DNA of 41,385 bases from Candidatus Pullibacteroides excrementavium (GTDB lineage Bacteria; Bacteroidota; Bacteroidia; Bacteroidales; P3), in assembly GCA_017694335.1 (NCBI GenBank), contig JADIMZ010000037.1, positions 1-41,385 on the forward strand. Direction: 5' to 3'. A program made the position numbers and the translations under genes. The notes beneath the pieces are model-generated. The model ran no database searches, was not told the DNA's origin, and saw only the letters and a list, made by a program, of their open reading frames with translations. How positions within the stretch are numbered: position 1 is the first letter of the stretch; the number at the start of each line of letters is the position of its first letter. Positions 1 to 8,929 of this stretch are shown here, piece after piece.

Positions 1-245
1 CCCTGCATGGCCACCACTTTTTTCCCGCTTTTCAGCCGGGCGAACAGAAGCTGCCCTTTATGCCCCGCTACCGTCGAGACCGGGAAGTGCGGGATATCCT
101 TGTAGGCAACGCTCTTTTCTATTTCCAATTCGTCCACTAAACCGCCTAATCCTGAGCCAAGAACGATTCCGATTTCCGGATTGTATTCTTGGGTCTTCTG
201 ATGGATGTAGGCCGCGGTTTCCTGAATCTTTTCAAACAAGTCCAT
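1..245 (-). CDS. Purine nucleoside phosphorylase, 5' part only
   Basis: Reading the minus strand from an ATG at 245 gives 81 codons before the window edge. They contain GSGLGG (residues 30-35) and a PVSTVAGHKGQL-type segment with H62, both typical of the trimeric, inosine/guanosine-specific purine nucleoside phosphorylases, whose first motif binds phosphate. Such enzymes split purine nucleosides into base and ribose-1-phosphate for cytoplasmic salvage. The 3' two thirds of the gene lies outside the window, so substrate-specificity residues cannot be checked. It lies downstream of gltX on the same strand, about 155 nt away. The family is fairly certain; the choice between punA and other names is not. 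Confidence 0.85.
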   Translation of the reverse strand, partial: MDLFEKIQETAAYIHQKTQEYNPEIGIVLGSGLGGLVDELEIEKSVAYKDIPHFPVSTVAGHKGQLLFARLKSGKKVVAMQ

Positions 246-400
246 AGTTTTAAGAATATAATAGTCAATTAATTATTAGCCTGTCAAGACGACCTTTTGA
301 TATGTCGAAGCGATGGCAACTTGCTTGTCGCATCCCAGGATTTCTGGTCAGGCCTTTATACGCGACTGTAAACGACCGGCCGGAATCCTGTCGTTCCTTG

Positions 401-1963
401 TCAAGCGCCCACTTTCTGGCAGGCTTGTTCAATCCGCGCCAAGGTTTCTTCCTTGCCGATAACCGTCATGATATCAAAGATGTGCGGTCCTAACGATGCA
501 CCGACCAAGGCTAGGCGCATGCTGTTGAATACCTTTCCTGCGTTCCAACCGTTTTCTCCGATCATCTTCTGGGTCAATTCCTCCAATACAGAAGCCGAAA
601 AATCAGTCTTTTCCGCTTCAGCATTCCATTGACGCAAAATCATGGGCATATCTTCCGTCCAGCGTTTCTTGACCACTTTCTCGTCATAGCTTTCCGGCGC
701 ATTGAAAAAGAAGTACGTCTGATCCCAGATTTCCTGCGGGAAGGTGAGGCGTTCCTTGACCAATCCGACCATCTTTTCCAATTCGGCATCCGAAAAAGAA
801 TCCGCCTTGCGAGTCAAGCCACCGCGCACACCGGCTTCGCCCGCCCGTTTCCTCAGGATTTCTATAAAGCTGGCATCGCTTTGTTTTTGAAGATATTGGT
901 GATTGAACCAATGCGCCTTTTCTAAGTTGAACTTGGCTCCCGACTTGCTGGCCTTTTCCAATTGGAAAGCTTGAATCAGCTCGTCCATGCTGAAGATTTC
1001 CTGTTCCGTTCCCGGATTCCAGCCTAAAAAGGCTAACATATTGACAACGGCTTCAGGATAATAACCGCTTTCGCGATAGCCGCTGCTCTTTTCGCCTGTT
1101 TTGGGGTCGATCCACGCCAGAGGGAATACAGGGAATCCCAAACGATCCCCGTCGCGCTTGCTCAGCTTGCCGTTTCCATCCGGTTTGAGAAGCAACGGCA
1201 GGTGCGCGAAGCCCGGCATGCTGTCCTTCCAGCCCAAGTATTCGTAAAGCAGCACGTGCAGCGGCGCGGACGGCAGCCATTCCTCGCCCCGGATTACGTG
1301 CGAGATTTCCATCAGATGGTCGTCCACGATGTTGGCCAAATGGTAAGTGGGCAAGTCGTCGGCGCTCTTGTACAGCACCTTGTCGTCCAGAATGTCGGAA
1401 TTCACCGTTACCTCGCCCCGGATCATGTCGTGAACCGTGATGGTCTGCCCCGGATCGATCTTGATACGCACCACGTAGGGTGTCCCGGCCTCTAATAAGG
1501 CTTTGGTCTCGGCTTCGGGCAGGCTCAGCGAGTTCTTCATCTGCATCCGGGTTGTGGCATCGTACTGATGACTGCTCGACTTGCTCTCTTCCAAACGTTT
1601 GCGCATCGCATCCAGTTCCTCCGGCGTGTCGAAAGCGTAGTAGGCATGGCCCGAATCCAAGAGCTGTTTCACATACTGGCGGTAGATGTCGCGGCGTTCC
1701 GACTGGCGGTAAGGGCCGTGGGGACCGCCGATGCCGACCCCTTCGTCAAAGGGGATATGCAGCCATTGGAAAGCCTCGATGATATATTCCTCGGCTCCCG
1801 GCACGAAACGGCTCGAATCGGTGTCTTCGATACGGAGAAGGAATTCCCCGTGGTGTTGCTTGGCAAACAGGTAGTTGAACAATGCTGTCCTCACGCCGCC
1901 TATGTGCAAGGGCCCGGTAGGGCTGGGAGCGAAGCGGACTCTGACTTTCCTTTCTGTGTTCAT
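401..1963 (-). CDS. gltX: Glutamate--tRNA ligase
   Basis: This is a 520-residue class I aminoacyl-tRNA synthetase that charges tRNA-Glu in the cytoplasm. The HIGH-type motif is HIGG at residues 20-23, following FAPSPTGPL, and the KMSKS-type loop is KLSKR at 266-270. The [11 protein letters not shown] segment of the glutamyl enzyme is also present. The length fits the Bacteroidota enzymes. The ATG at 1963 is chosen because the conserved Rossmann strand [11 protein letters not shown] begins seven residues later. It is transcribed leftwards towards the phosphorylase gene. Its upstream gap (1964-2201) holds one copy of an extragenic repeat and no clear TAnnTTTG box in the right orientation. Confidence 0.97.
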   Translation of the reverse strand: MNTERKVRVRFAPSPTGPLHIGGVRTALFNYLFAKQHHGEFLLRIEDTDSSRFVPGAEEYIIEAFQWLHIPFDEGVGIGGPHGPYRQSERRDIYRQYVKQLLDSGHAYYAFDTPEELDAMRKRLEESKSSSHQYDATTRMQMKNSLSLPEAETKALLEAGTPYVVRIKIDPGQTITVHDMIRGEVTVNSDILDDKVLYKSADDLPTYHLANIVDDHLMEISHVIRGEEWLPSAPLHVLLYEYLGWKDSMPGFAHLPLLLKPDGNGKLSKRDGDRLGFPVFPLAWIDPKTGEKSSGYRESGYYPEAVVNMLAFLGWNPGTEQEIFSMDELIQAFQLEKASKSGAKFNLEKAHWFNHQYLQKQSDASFIEILRKRAGEAGVRGGLTRKADSFSDAELEKMVGLVKERLTFPQEIWDQTYFFFNAPESYDEKVVKKRWTEDMPMILRQWNAEAEKTDFSASVLEELTQKMIGENGWNAGKVFNSMRLALVGASLGPHIFDIMTVIGKEETLARIEQACQKVGA

Positions 1964-2009
1964 GGGTTTTATGCTAATTCTATTTTAAGCTTTACTTCCG
2001 ATAAACGCG

Positions 2010-2075
2010 GCGCCTCGGCATACCTCAAGCAAGGATGCCGCTTGGCTCTGCGCTCGGCTTGCAGTTTAACTTATT
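2010..2075 (+). repeat. Extragenic repeat, copy A
   Basis: A GC-rich segment in the gap between the GNAT gene and gltX starts with GCGCCTCGGCA, passes through CTCAAGCAAGG and GCTCTGCGCTCGGCTTGC, and ends in a TAACTTAT box. The same order of blocks occurs twice at 13815-13943. A TTGG at 2042-2045 lies about 21 nt before TAACTTAT, so a degenerate promoter could face right, away from gltX. This copy is therefore not simply the gltX promoter. The resemblance was aligned by eye only. Confidence 0.5.
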
Positions 2076-2201
2076 CCATTTTTTGGCTGACCGTCATGGG
2101 TGTGTGAGCCGGTCAAGGCAAGGGCATGGAGGGCTTCCACCTTTTCTGGGCGACCGCTTTCCGTTTGCATTCGTTCCCCCTTGGCTATACGTCCCTCTTG
2201 G

Positions 2202-2906
2202 CTACAGGATCCGTTGCAGGCCAATCACATCGATCCAGCGGTTTCCGGCCCGGATCCAGTCTTTCCGGTAGTCGCAACGGGCGAACCCGCAATCTTCGAA
2301 AAGCTTGAGGCTGACCGGATTGTCCGTTCGAACCTGGGCGTAAAGCTGGTGCAAATTTAATTGGTTTTGGGCGTAGCTGCATGCCTGGCTGATGATTTTT
2401 TGTCCCAAGCCTTGATGCCGGTATTCCGGGCAGATCAGGATGCCGATTTCGGCTCGCGAGTGCAAGGCTTCGTAGTTGTAGAAGTCCAGGATGCCTACCG
2501 GAGGGAAGGCCCAGGAGCAGGCCGCTTTCCCGGCTTTTCCGGATTCTGAGGCCGATTCTGCCAAGGAAGTGATGCCTGCCGGGAAAAAGCTTTCTGCACG
2601 CCCCATTTCGTTTTGAAAGGGAATACTCTCGTTTTGACAAGGCGCACTATCGGGCGCAGGGCTCTTCGTGTTTGGCTTTGAATCCGTTTCATGGACGGGG
2701 GGCAGGCAGGCAATCAGCCGGAGTTGCCCTGAGGAAAGGAAATTGTCGGCCAGCGAGCTTTCAATGAAATGCCGGAGAAAGTCCAAAGAGTAAGGAATCC
2801 GGGTCTCTCCCAGTCGGAATGCTTCCGGCCGGTTCTCCATCTCGAACAAAAGGTATTCGTCCCCCGGCTCCATAGCTCTGAAAATCAAATCGGTATTTTT
2901 TCTCAT
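2202..2906 (-). CDS. GNAT family N-acetyltransferase with an internal insertion
   Basis: The 234-residue product has the acetyl-CoA-binding motif A (IGILICPEYRHQGLGQ, with the pyrophosphate-binding R/Q-x-x-G-x-G/A part at 163-168) and the following DNPVSLKLFEDCGF segment of the GNAT fold, so it should acetylate an amine in the cytoplasm. The substrate is unknown. Residues about 69-135 form a Ser/Pro/Ala-rich stretch with no GNAT counterpart, inserted between the early strands and motif A. A normal GNAT of this type is about 165-175 residues, which is the length left when the insert is removed. The gene lies 95 nt downstream of dapF, behind a likely dapF terminator. There is no frameshift signature: the frame stays open through the insert. 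Confidence 0.8.
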   Translation of the reverse strand: MRKNTDLIFRAMEPGDEYLLFEMENRPEAFRLGETRIPYSLDFLRHFIESSLADNFLSSGQLRLIACLPPVHETDSKPNTKSPAPDSAPCQNESIPFQNEMGRAESFFPAGITSLAESASESGKAGKAACSWAFPPVGILDFYNYEALHSRAEIGILICPEYRHQGLGQKIISQACSYAQNQLNLHQLYAQVRTDNPVSLKLFEDCGFARCDYRKDWIRAGNRWIDVIGLQRIL

Positions 2907-2940
2907 CTTATTTCAATTTGCATAGGCCGGAGGGCTGTTT

Positions 2941-2980
2941 AAAAACCGGGAATCAGTTTTTAAAAACCTGGATTTCCGGG
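2941..2980 (-). terminator. Probable intrinsic terminator after dapF
   Basis: Read on the minus strand, CCGGAAATCCAG pairs imperfectly with CTGATTCCCGG around a loop rich in T and A (the centre GTTTTTAAAAAC is itself palindromic). The stem is followed by a run of five T. It starts about 20 nt past the dapF stop codon. No folding energy was calculated. Confidence 0.55.
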
Positions 2981-3001
2981 ATTTATCGACCTTGGAATCA
3001 A

Positions 3002-3916
3002 TTAAAGGTTGATTTGGATATCTCCTTCGAACACGAAAGTGGCCAAGCCTTCCAGATGAACTTGGGAGAAAACCATGTTATGCTGGATTTTGAAATGCCG
3101 AGGCACCGGATTCTCGTCCGCGGGCAGGCTCTTCAGCACCGAAGCCGGAGCCTGGTTCAGCAGAAAGTCCACTTGCAGGTTGCCGCCTTTGGTAGAGAGG
3201 TTCACCGTATGATGGCCTGTGCCGAAGTTCTCTTTGAGCGCGAAAGCCATTGAAGAGGCGGTCACTCCTGTCCCGCAGGAAAAAGTCTCGTCTTCCACCC
3301 CCCGTTCATAAGTCCTGACTTTGAGCCCGGAAGCTTGCTGTTCCACGAAATTGACGTTGACTCCATGCGGGAAATCCTTGGAGAAACGTATCTTTTTGCC
3401 TTCCTTCACCACGTCTATGCTGTCGCAATCCTCCACAAAGCTTATGTAATGCGGTGAGCCTGAATCTATCAAGTAGATTTCGTTTCCTTCCTGTTTGGCA
3501 TAGAGGCTCACATCGCGCATCTTGAGCCGGACCAAGTACTGGTTGCCTAATTTGGAAAGAATCGTGCCTTCGTGTTCCCCATCGCTGCTCCAGAATTTGA
3601 ACATCGTATCACCCACGATGCCAAGGTCTTTGGCAAAGGCGCAAATGCACCGCCCTCCATTCCCGCACATGCTTCCCGGCATCCCGTCCGAATTGAAGAA
3701 CGACATGCAGAACGGGTAGTTCTCGTGTTTTTCCAAGAGCATGAAGCCGTCGGCCCCGATGCCGAAGCGACGGTCGCAAAGCAGGGCTATCTGCTGGTAG
3801 CTCAGTGCCGAATATTCCTGGTTTCGATTGTCCAACAGGATGAAATCGTTGCCGGCTCCTTGGTATTTGTAGAAATGAATCTGCCTGGTCGATGCAGGTA
3901 TTGAGGAAAACTCCAT
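3002..3916 (-). CDS. dapF: Diaminopimelate epimerase
   Basis: DapF interconverts LL- and meso-diaminopimelate for lysine and peptidoglycan synthesis in the cytoplasm. The 304-residue product has both catalytic cysteines in their family contexts: C84 in MCGNGGRC and C214 in FSCGTGVTASS. It also has the N-terminal KYQGAGNDFILLDN and the RFGIGADG segment. It is about 30 residues longer than many DapF proteins. About 10 of these are an N-terminal extension before QIHFYKYQG, so the true start could be slightly downstream, though no other ATG falls there. It lies 86 nt downstream of the beta-lactamase-fold gene on the same strand. Confidence 0.96.
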   Translation of the reverse strand: MEFSSIPASTRQIHFYKYQGAGNDFILLDNRNQEYSALSYQQIALLCDRRFGIGADGFMLLEKHENYPFCMSFFNSDGMPGSMCGNGGRCICAFAKDLGIVGDTMFKFWSSDGEHEGTILSKLGNQYLVRLKMRDVSLYAKQEGNEIYLIDSGSPHYISFVEDCDSIDVVKEGKKIRFSKDFPHGVNVNFVEQQASGLKVRTYERGVEDETFSCGTGVTASSMAFALKENFGTGHHTVNLSTKGGNLQVDFLLNQAPASVLKSLPADENPVPRHFKIQHNMVFSQVHLEGLATFVFEGDIQINL

Positions 3917-4002
3917 GATTTTACGGCATTAATGGAAGAAAATCGTTTGCATGGATTCCGGATTTGAAGGGACGGAATCGCTTTGTCCGGAGATTCTTGG
4001 AT

Positions 4003-5280
4003 TTACGACCCGAAAGCCTCGTCCAGGTCTTCCGAATGGTTGGCGTTTGTCTCTTGCGCCAATTCGGCATCGCTGAACGAAACGGCAATATCGAAAATCT
4101 TCTCGATGTACGGGTTTATCGTCACATCGCTCCGGTTGACGAGCCAGATCAGCGTCCGTTCCCGTTGGTAGTCATGGATGAAATAGGAACGGAATCCTTT
4201 CCACCAGCCGTTATGATAGACAATCTGGTGGTCGGGCGATTCCTGCTTGATACGGAATCCCAAGCCGTAATCGTTTTCATGGCGTTCGCTGAGCGGTACG
4301 GCCGGCGTGAACATCAGATCGCGGATGGTATCGGCCAGGAATGCGTTGCTATAGAGCGCCTGGTCGAAGCGGAACAAGTCTTCCACGTTCGACATCAGCC
4401 CTTTGTCGCCCACTACTCCGTCAAGGTAGTCCGGACGGCGTTGATAGAAACCGGTCCGGCGGGAGTAGGAGTACCCTCTTACGATATTCCTTTCATCCTG
4501 CGGTTCTTGTGCGTTATAGACAAAGGTGTTCTGCATTTGCAGGGGCTGGGCGATGTTTTCCTCGAAATATTGCCCGAAGCTTTTCCCGGATATTTTTTCC
4601 ACAAGGAGAGCTAGATAGGCGTAATTGGTATTGCAGTAGCGGAAACGGCTTCCCGGCTTGAAATCCAGCCGTTGAGCGTAGGTACCCATCAATTTGTCAA
4701 GGTCGCTGTTCTGCAAGGGGTTCTCTTTGTCGGGCCAGAAGTTCTCGGCTGCGTAGATGTAATTCTGGAGGCCGGACCGATGCTGCAAGAGTTCCTTGAC
4801 GGTGATTTTTTCGAACGGGAAGTCCGGAAGGTATGTTTTGACCGTCCGGTTGATGTCGAGCTTGCCTTCCTGGTAGAGCTGCATGACGGCTACGGCGGTG
4901 AAAGGCTTGGAAAGCGATGCCAGCTGGAAGGCGCTCGTCGGCTTGATGGAGTCGCGGCGGGCGCGGATATTGGAAAAACCGAAGCAGTTCTTGTAGATGA
5001 CGCGGCCCTGTTCGGCGTAGAGGAACTGGCCGCTGAAACGCCCTTTCTTGTAGGCGGAGGTCAGAAGCTGGTCTATTTCCTGCGCCTTGCAGGAATCTTC
5101 CTGGCTGAGCAGGCGGATTTGCGTGCAAACGGTATCGCTTGCCTTATGGGAGGCTTTGAAGGCAACGATGTCTTCCTTGGCATTGCTGTGGGCATGGTTC
5201 CATGGGATGGGGCTGATCAGGACGATGCCAATCAAGGCCAAAAGGAGGGATGTGGAGATGTATTTCTTGTTCTTGCTCAT
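4003..5280 (-). CDS. Exported serine hydrolase of the class C beta-lactamase/PBP fold
   Basis: The 425-residue product has an N-terminal hydrophobic segment (about residues 8-25), so it is exported or anchored facing the periplasm. The family motifs are in order: S-x-x-K as S122-L-S-K125 (nucleophile and base), Y-x-N as Y215-C-N217, and an HNG triad at 356-358 replacing KTG. The HxG form is common in the Beta-lactamase (PF00144) family, which includes esterases, DD-peptidases and amidases as well as beta-lactamases, so resistance should not be assumed. A 40-residue tail after the catalytic domain is acidic. The gene is divergent from metG. No TAnnTTTG box for it was found in the shared 232-nt gap. 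Confidence 0.85.
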   Translation of the reverse strand: MSKNKKYISTSLLLALIGIVLISPIPWNHAHSNAKEDIVAFKASHKASDTVCTQIRLLSQEDSCKAQEIDQLLTSAYKKGRFSGQFLYAEQGRVIYKNCFGFSNIRARRDSIKPTSAFQLASLSKPFTAVAVMQLYQEGKLDINRTVKTYLPDFPFEKITVKELLQHRSGLQNYIYAAENFWPDKENPLQNSDLDKLMGTYAQRLDFKPGSRFRYCNTNYAYLALLVEKISGKSFGQYFEENIAQPLQMQNTFVYNAQEPQDERNIVRGYSYSRRTGFYQRRPDYLDGVVGDKGLMSNVEDLFRFDQALYSNAFLADTIRDLMFTPAVPLSERHENDYGLGFRIKQESPDHQIVYHNGWWKGFRSYFIHDYQRERTLIWLVNRSDVTINPYIEKIFDIAVSFSDAELAQETNANHSEDLDEAFGS

Positions 5281-5343
5281 TTTCTTTTTTGTAGAAGGTT
5301 CGAGAACCGTTGGACGCGGTTCGCTCTATTTGGTATCAAGGGG

Positions 5344-5374
5344 TTGGGCTTTTCCCTTATTTACTCTAACTTTG
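5344..5374 (+). promoter_or_regulatory. Bacteroidota-type promoter for metG
   Basis: TTG at 5344-5346, a 20-nt spacer and a perfect TAACTTTG at 5367-5374 match the phylum's -33/-7 form. Transcription would start near 5381 and leave a leader of about 130 nt before the metG ATG. Confidence 0.6.
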
Positions 5375-5434
5375 CAAAATCTATGCATCGGCATGGGATT
5401 TTGCACTCCGGGAACTATAGCATGAATCTGCAAA

Positions 5435-5449
5435 GATAGTTCAACTATC
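5435..5449. promoter_or_regulatory. Perfect dyad in the metG leader
   Basis: GATAGTT, one C, AACTATC is a perfect 7-bp inverted repeat inside the presumed metG leader. AACTAT also occurs as a direct repeat at 5413-5418. It could be a protein-binding site or a small hairpin. No T-box or S-box features were recognised. Confidence 0.3.
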
Positions 5450-5512
5450 GCATATTAATGCGGATGCGAGCAAAATTATTGGAAAATACAAAGGACGAAA
5501 CCAGATACGGAT

Positions 5513-7612
5513 ATGAATTCTCAACAAGCAGGCGTTGAAAACGCAACGCCCATTTTCAAGTCAGGAAGCACTCCGAAACGATACACGGTCACTTCGGCGC
5601 TTCCTTATGCCAACGGCCCTGTGCATATAGGCCATCTGGCAGGTGTGTACGTGCCGGCCGACATTTACGTGCGCTACCTTCGCAGCCGGGGCCAGGATGT
5701 GATTTTCATTGGCGGTTCGGACGAACACGGCGTGCCTATCACCATCAAGGCCCTCAAACAGCATACCACGCCGCAAGCCATTGTGGACCATTATCATACA
5801 TTGATCAAGGACTCTTTTGAGAAATTCGGCATTTCGTTCGATATTTATTCGCGGACTTCCAGCAAGATGCATGAGGCCACGGCATCGGCTTTTTTCAAGG
5901 AACTTTACGACAAAGGCTGTTTCATCGAGAAGACGTCGATGCAGTATTACGATACGGAACAGCATCAGTTCCTGGCCGACCGCTACATCACAGGGACTTG
6001 CCCTCATTGCCATAGCGAAGGCGCTTACGGGGATCAGTGCGAGAAATGCGGTTCGGCATTGAGCCCGGACGAACTGATTGACCCTAAGAGTACTATCAGC
6101 GGCAGCACGCCGGTCAAGAAAGAAACCAAGCATTGGTATCTGCCTTTGGACCGCTACGAGGATTTCCTGAAGAAATGGATTCTGGAAGGGCATCGGGACG
6201 ACTGGCGGCCTAATGTCTATGGGCAGTGCAAATCCTGGATCGACTTGGGCTTGCAGCCGCGTGCCGTGACCCGCGACTTGGATTGGGGCGTGCCTCTTCC
6301 GCTGCCGGATACCAAAGGAAAGGTGCTTTATGTATGGTTCGATGCCCCGATTGGTTATATCTCGGCCACAAAAGAATTGTTGCCAGAGGATTGGGAAAAA
6401 TATTGGAAAGACGACCAGACCAAATTGGTGCATTTCATCGGCAAGGACAATATTGTTTTCCATTGCATCATTTTCCCATGCATGCTGAAAGCCGAAGGCT
6501 CGTATCTTGTGCCTGACAATGTGCCGGCTAACGAATTCCTGAATCTGGAGGGAGACAAGATTTCCACTTCGCGCAACTGGGCTATCTGGTTGCATGAATA
6601 CCTGGAAGATTTTCCCGGAAAGCAGGATGTACTGCGTTACGTGCTTACGGCCAATGCTCCGGAAACAAAGGATAACGATTTCACTTGGAGGGATTTCCAA
6701 GCGAGAAACAATAACGAATTACTGGCTATTTTCGGCAATTTCGTGAACCGGACCGTGGTTCTGACGCATAAGTATTTTGAAGGCAAGGTTCCTTCGGTAT
6801 CGGAAACTGCTTATACGGAAGCCGACAAGGAATGCCTGCGCGAGATGTGCGCTTATCCGGCTCGGATTGCCGACAGCTTGGAACACTACCGTTTCCGGGA
6901 AGGCTTGAACGAATTGATGAATCTGGCTCGTCTTGGAAACAAGTATCTGACCGACAATGAGCCGTGGAAGGTGTTCAAGACCAATCCGGAACGTGTCAAG
7001 GTGGTCTTGAATATTTCCTTGCAGATTGCGGCGCATCTGGCGGTTTTGTGCGAACCCTTCTTGCCGTTTACGGCTGAGAAGCTGTGTCGGATTCTGAATA
7101 TGGAGAAATCAGGATGGGATGCAGCAGAAAAAGAAGAATTGCTGCAAGGCGGGCATCTGTTGAATCCAGCTGAATTCCTGTTCGAGAAGATTGAGGATGA
7201 AGTGATTCAGAAACAGTTGGATAAGCTGGCGGCTATCAAAGAGGCCAACAAGAAGAATGCCAAGCCGAACTATGAGCCTCAGAAAGAAGCGGTTAGCTTT
7301 GAGGATTTCGGCAAGATGGATTTGCGGGTGGCCGAGATTACGGCCGCTGAAAAGGTGGCGAAGACCAAGAAGCTCCTGAAGCTGACTTTGAATACCGGCC
7401 TCGATACCCGTACCGTGGTGAGCGGCATTGCCGAGTATTATAAACCGGAAGAAATCGTGGGTCGCAAGGTTTGCCTGCTGGCCAATCTGGCACCGAGGGA
7501 TTTCAAGGGAATAGAGTCGCACGGCATGATTCTGATGAGCGAGAACCCGGATGGCACGCTTTGCTTTGTGGAGCCGGCCAAGGACGCGGTGGTAGGGATG
7601 CAGATACGGTAA
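5513..7612 (+). CDS. metG: Methionine--tRNA ligase with C-terminal tRNA-binding domain
   Basis: This 699-residue class I synthetase charges tRNA-Met. HIGH is at residues 38-41 and the KMSKS loop is KISTS at 349-353. A zinc knuckle is formed by C163, C166, C176 and C179. The anticodon-binding helical region follows. From about residue 595 to the end is an EMAPII/CsaA-like OB-fold tRNA-binding domain ([34 protein letters not shown]). This is the long, dimerising MetG architecture usual in Bacteroidota. The ATG at 5513 gives a 25-residue lead-in before [13 protein letters not shown]; a shorter start is not evident. It is followed by a terminator-like hairpin. Confidence 0.97.
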   Translation: MNSQQAGVENATPIFKSGSTPKRYTVTSALPYANGPVHIGHLAGVYVPADIYVRYLRSRGQDVIFIGGSDEHGVPITIKALKQHTTPQAIVDHYHTLIKDSFEKFGISFDIYSRTSSKMHEATASAFFKELYDKGCFIEKTSMQYYDTEQHQFLADRYITGTCPHCHSEGAYGDQCEKCGSALSPDELIDPKSTISGSTPVKKETKHWYLPLDRYEDFLKKWILEGHRDDWRPNVYGQCKSWIDLGLQPRAVTRDLDWGVPLPLPDTKGKVLYVWFDAPIGYISATKELLPEDWEKYWKDDQTKLVHFIGKDNIVFHCIIFPCMLKAEGSYLVPDNVPANEFLNLEGDKISTSRNWAIWLHEYLEDFPGKQDVLRYVLTANAPETKDNDFTWRDFQARNNNELLAIFGNFVNRTVVLTHKYFEGKVPSVSETAYTEADKECLREMCAYPARIADSLEHYRFREGLNELMNLARLGNKYLTDNEPWKVFKTNPERVKVVLNISLQIAAHLAVLCEPFLPFTAEKLCRILNMEKSGWDAAEKEELLQGGHLLNPAEFLFEKIEDEVIQKQLDKLAAIKEANKKNAKPNYEPQKEAVSFEDFGKMDLRVAEITAAEKVAKTKKLLKLTLNTGLDTRTVVSGIAEYYKPEEIVGRKVCLLANLAPRDFKGIESHGMILMSENPDGTLCFVEPAKDAVVGMQIR

Positions 7613-7627
7613 ATGCGTCACATACTG

Positions 7628-7665
7628 CAACCGTGGTATTGTATTTGCACGGTTGAGGGCTTTTT
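7628..7665 (+). terminator. Terminator-like hairpin after metG
   Basis: CAACCGTG at 7628-7635 and CACGGTTG at 7648-7655 form a perfect 8-bp stem with a 12-nt loop, followed five bases later by five T. It lies 16 nt past the metG stop codon and about 45 nt before mltG, separating the two genes. Confidence 0.65.
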
Positions 7666-7710
7666 GTTGCTTGTTATTGGGCTTGCCTGCATTTTTTAAA
7701 TTATAAAATT

Positions 7711-8853
7711 ATGAAAGTCAGGAAACCTCGGCGGAGAAGACATCGCTCGAACACGTATTACGGTTCAGCTTACGGTACGGGAAAGCGTAAACGTTTCAGC
7801 AGAAGGTTGAAAGTCGGCTTGTATGTTTTGGCTGTCTTCATCTTTGGTCTGATGGTCTGCGTGGCGACCATCGGCTTGGGTTCGGCTGTGAAAGCGCGGA
7901 CAATCTTGTTTATCCCGACGGGAGCGGGCTATGCGCAGGTTCAAGACAGCTTGCGAGCCAGCGGCAATGTGCAGATGCTCAAGTTCGAGGTTCTTTCCCG
8001 AATCAAAGGGTATCCGGAAACCGTGAAGCCGGGACGGTATGTGCTGGATCGGGGCGTCACGGCTTTGGCGGTGGTCAACAAGCTCCGGGCGGGCGACCAG
8101 GATGAGGTTCGGATCACGTTCAACAAGATTCGGAGCGTCAGTCAGCTGGCCGGTATTGTTTCCAAGCGGATTGAAGCGGATTCGGTTTCGATAGTGCGTG
8201 TTTTGAGCGATTCGGCCTTCCTGAGCCGGTTCACGTACGCCTTTGAAGGCGCGGATTCGGCCATGGAGGCTGCCCTGAGGGTCAATCCCGCTAATGTCTT
8301 GGGCTGTTTTATCCCTAATACGTATTACTTTTATTGGGATACGGATGCCGAGGAATTCTTCAAGCGGATGTATTGGGAACTGAACGATTTCTGGGAGGGC
8401 GAACGCCAGGCGAAAGCCGATAGCATGGACATGGATCGTTTGGAAATAATCTCTTTGGCATCCATCGTGGAAGAAGAGACCAACAAGAAGGATGAACGGG
8501 CCGATATTGCTTCGGTTTATTTGAACCGTTTGCGGCGGCGGATGTTGCTCCAAGCCGACCCGACCGTCAAATACGCGGTAGGTGATTTCGGTTTGAAACG
8601 GATTCTCAAGGAGCATTTGGCGGTAGAATCCCCGTATAATACTTACAAGGAAAGAGGTTTGCCTCCGGGGCCTATCTGCACGCCGTCCATTTCGTCGATT
8701 GATGCCGTTTTGGAGAACAAGCAGACCAAATACCTGTATTTTTGCGCCAAGCCGGATTTTTCAGGCTATCATGTTTTTGCCACTTCGTATGCCAGTCATT
8801 TGGCCAATGCCCGTGCTTATCAGCGGGAGCTGAACAAGTTGGGGGTGAAGTAG
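7711..8853 (+). CDS. mltG: Endolytic murein transglycosylase MltG
   Basis: The 380-residue product has an Arg/Lys-rich cytoplasmic N-terminus, one membrane segment (about residues 35-58) and a YceG-like periplasmic domain. The catalytic glutamate lies in ASIVEEET (E254 by position relative to the E. coli ASIVEKET motif). LQADPTVKYA and the SPYNTY/GLPPGPI segment are also present. MltG cleaves nascent glycan strands and is thought to set their length. The ATG at 7711 follows an A/T-rich leader, as is common in Bacteroidota. It is the last clear housekeeping gene before the accessory region. Confidence 0.93.
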   Translation: MKVRKPRRRRHRSNTYYGSAYGTGKRKRFSRRLKVGLYVLAVFIFGLMVCVATIGLGSAVKARTILFIPTGAGYAQVQDSLRASGNVQMLKFEVLSRIKGYPETVKPGRYVLDRGVTALAVVNKLRAGDQDEVRITFNKIRSVSQLAGIVSKRIEADSVSIVRVLSDSAFLSRFTYAFEGADSAMEAALRVNPANVLGCFIPNTYYFYWDTDAEEFFKRMYWELNDFWEGERQAKADSMDMDRLEIISLASIVEEETNKKDERADIASVYLNRLRRRMLLQADPTVKYAVGDFGLKRILKEHLAVESPYNTYKERGLPPGPICTPSISSIDAVLENKQTKYLYFCAKPDFSGYHVFATSYASHLANARAYQRELNKLGVK

Positions 8854-8929
8854 TTTCTGCGGGCAAAACCTGTCTGCGGCTTGTGCCGGATGGCGGTCGA
8901 GCATTTTGTAAATTTTGGAGGATGGCGTT

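Noticed and set aside
252..320. TTGACA and TATTAT upstream of the purine nucleoside phosphorylase, minus strand
   Set aside because: The spacing is 18 nt, and the E. coli-type boxes are not the norm in this phylum. The region is AT-rich and the match may be chance.
5561..6700. A 379-codon minus-strand frame across metG
   Set aside because: The plus strand encodes an unmistakable MetG here. The antisense product has no recognisable motif.
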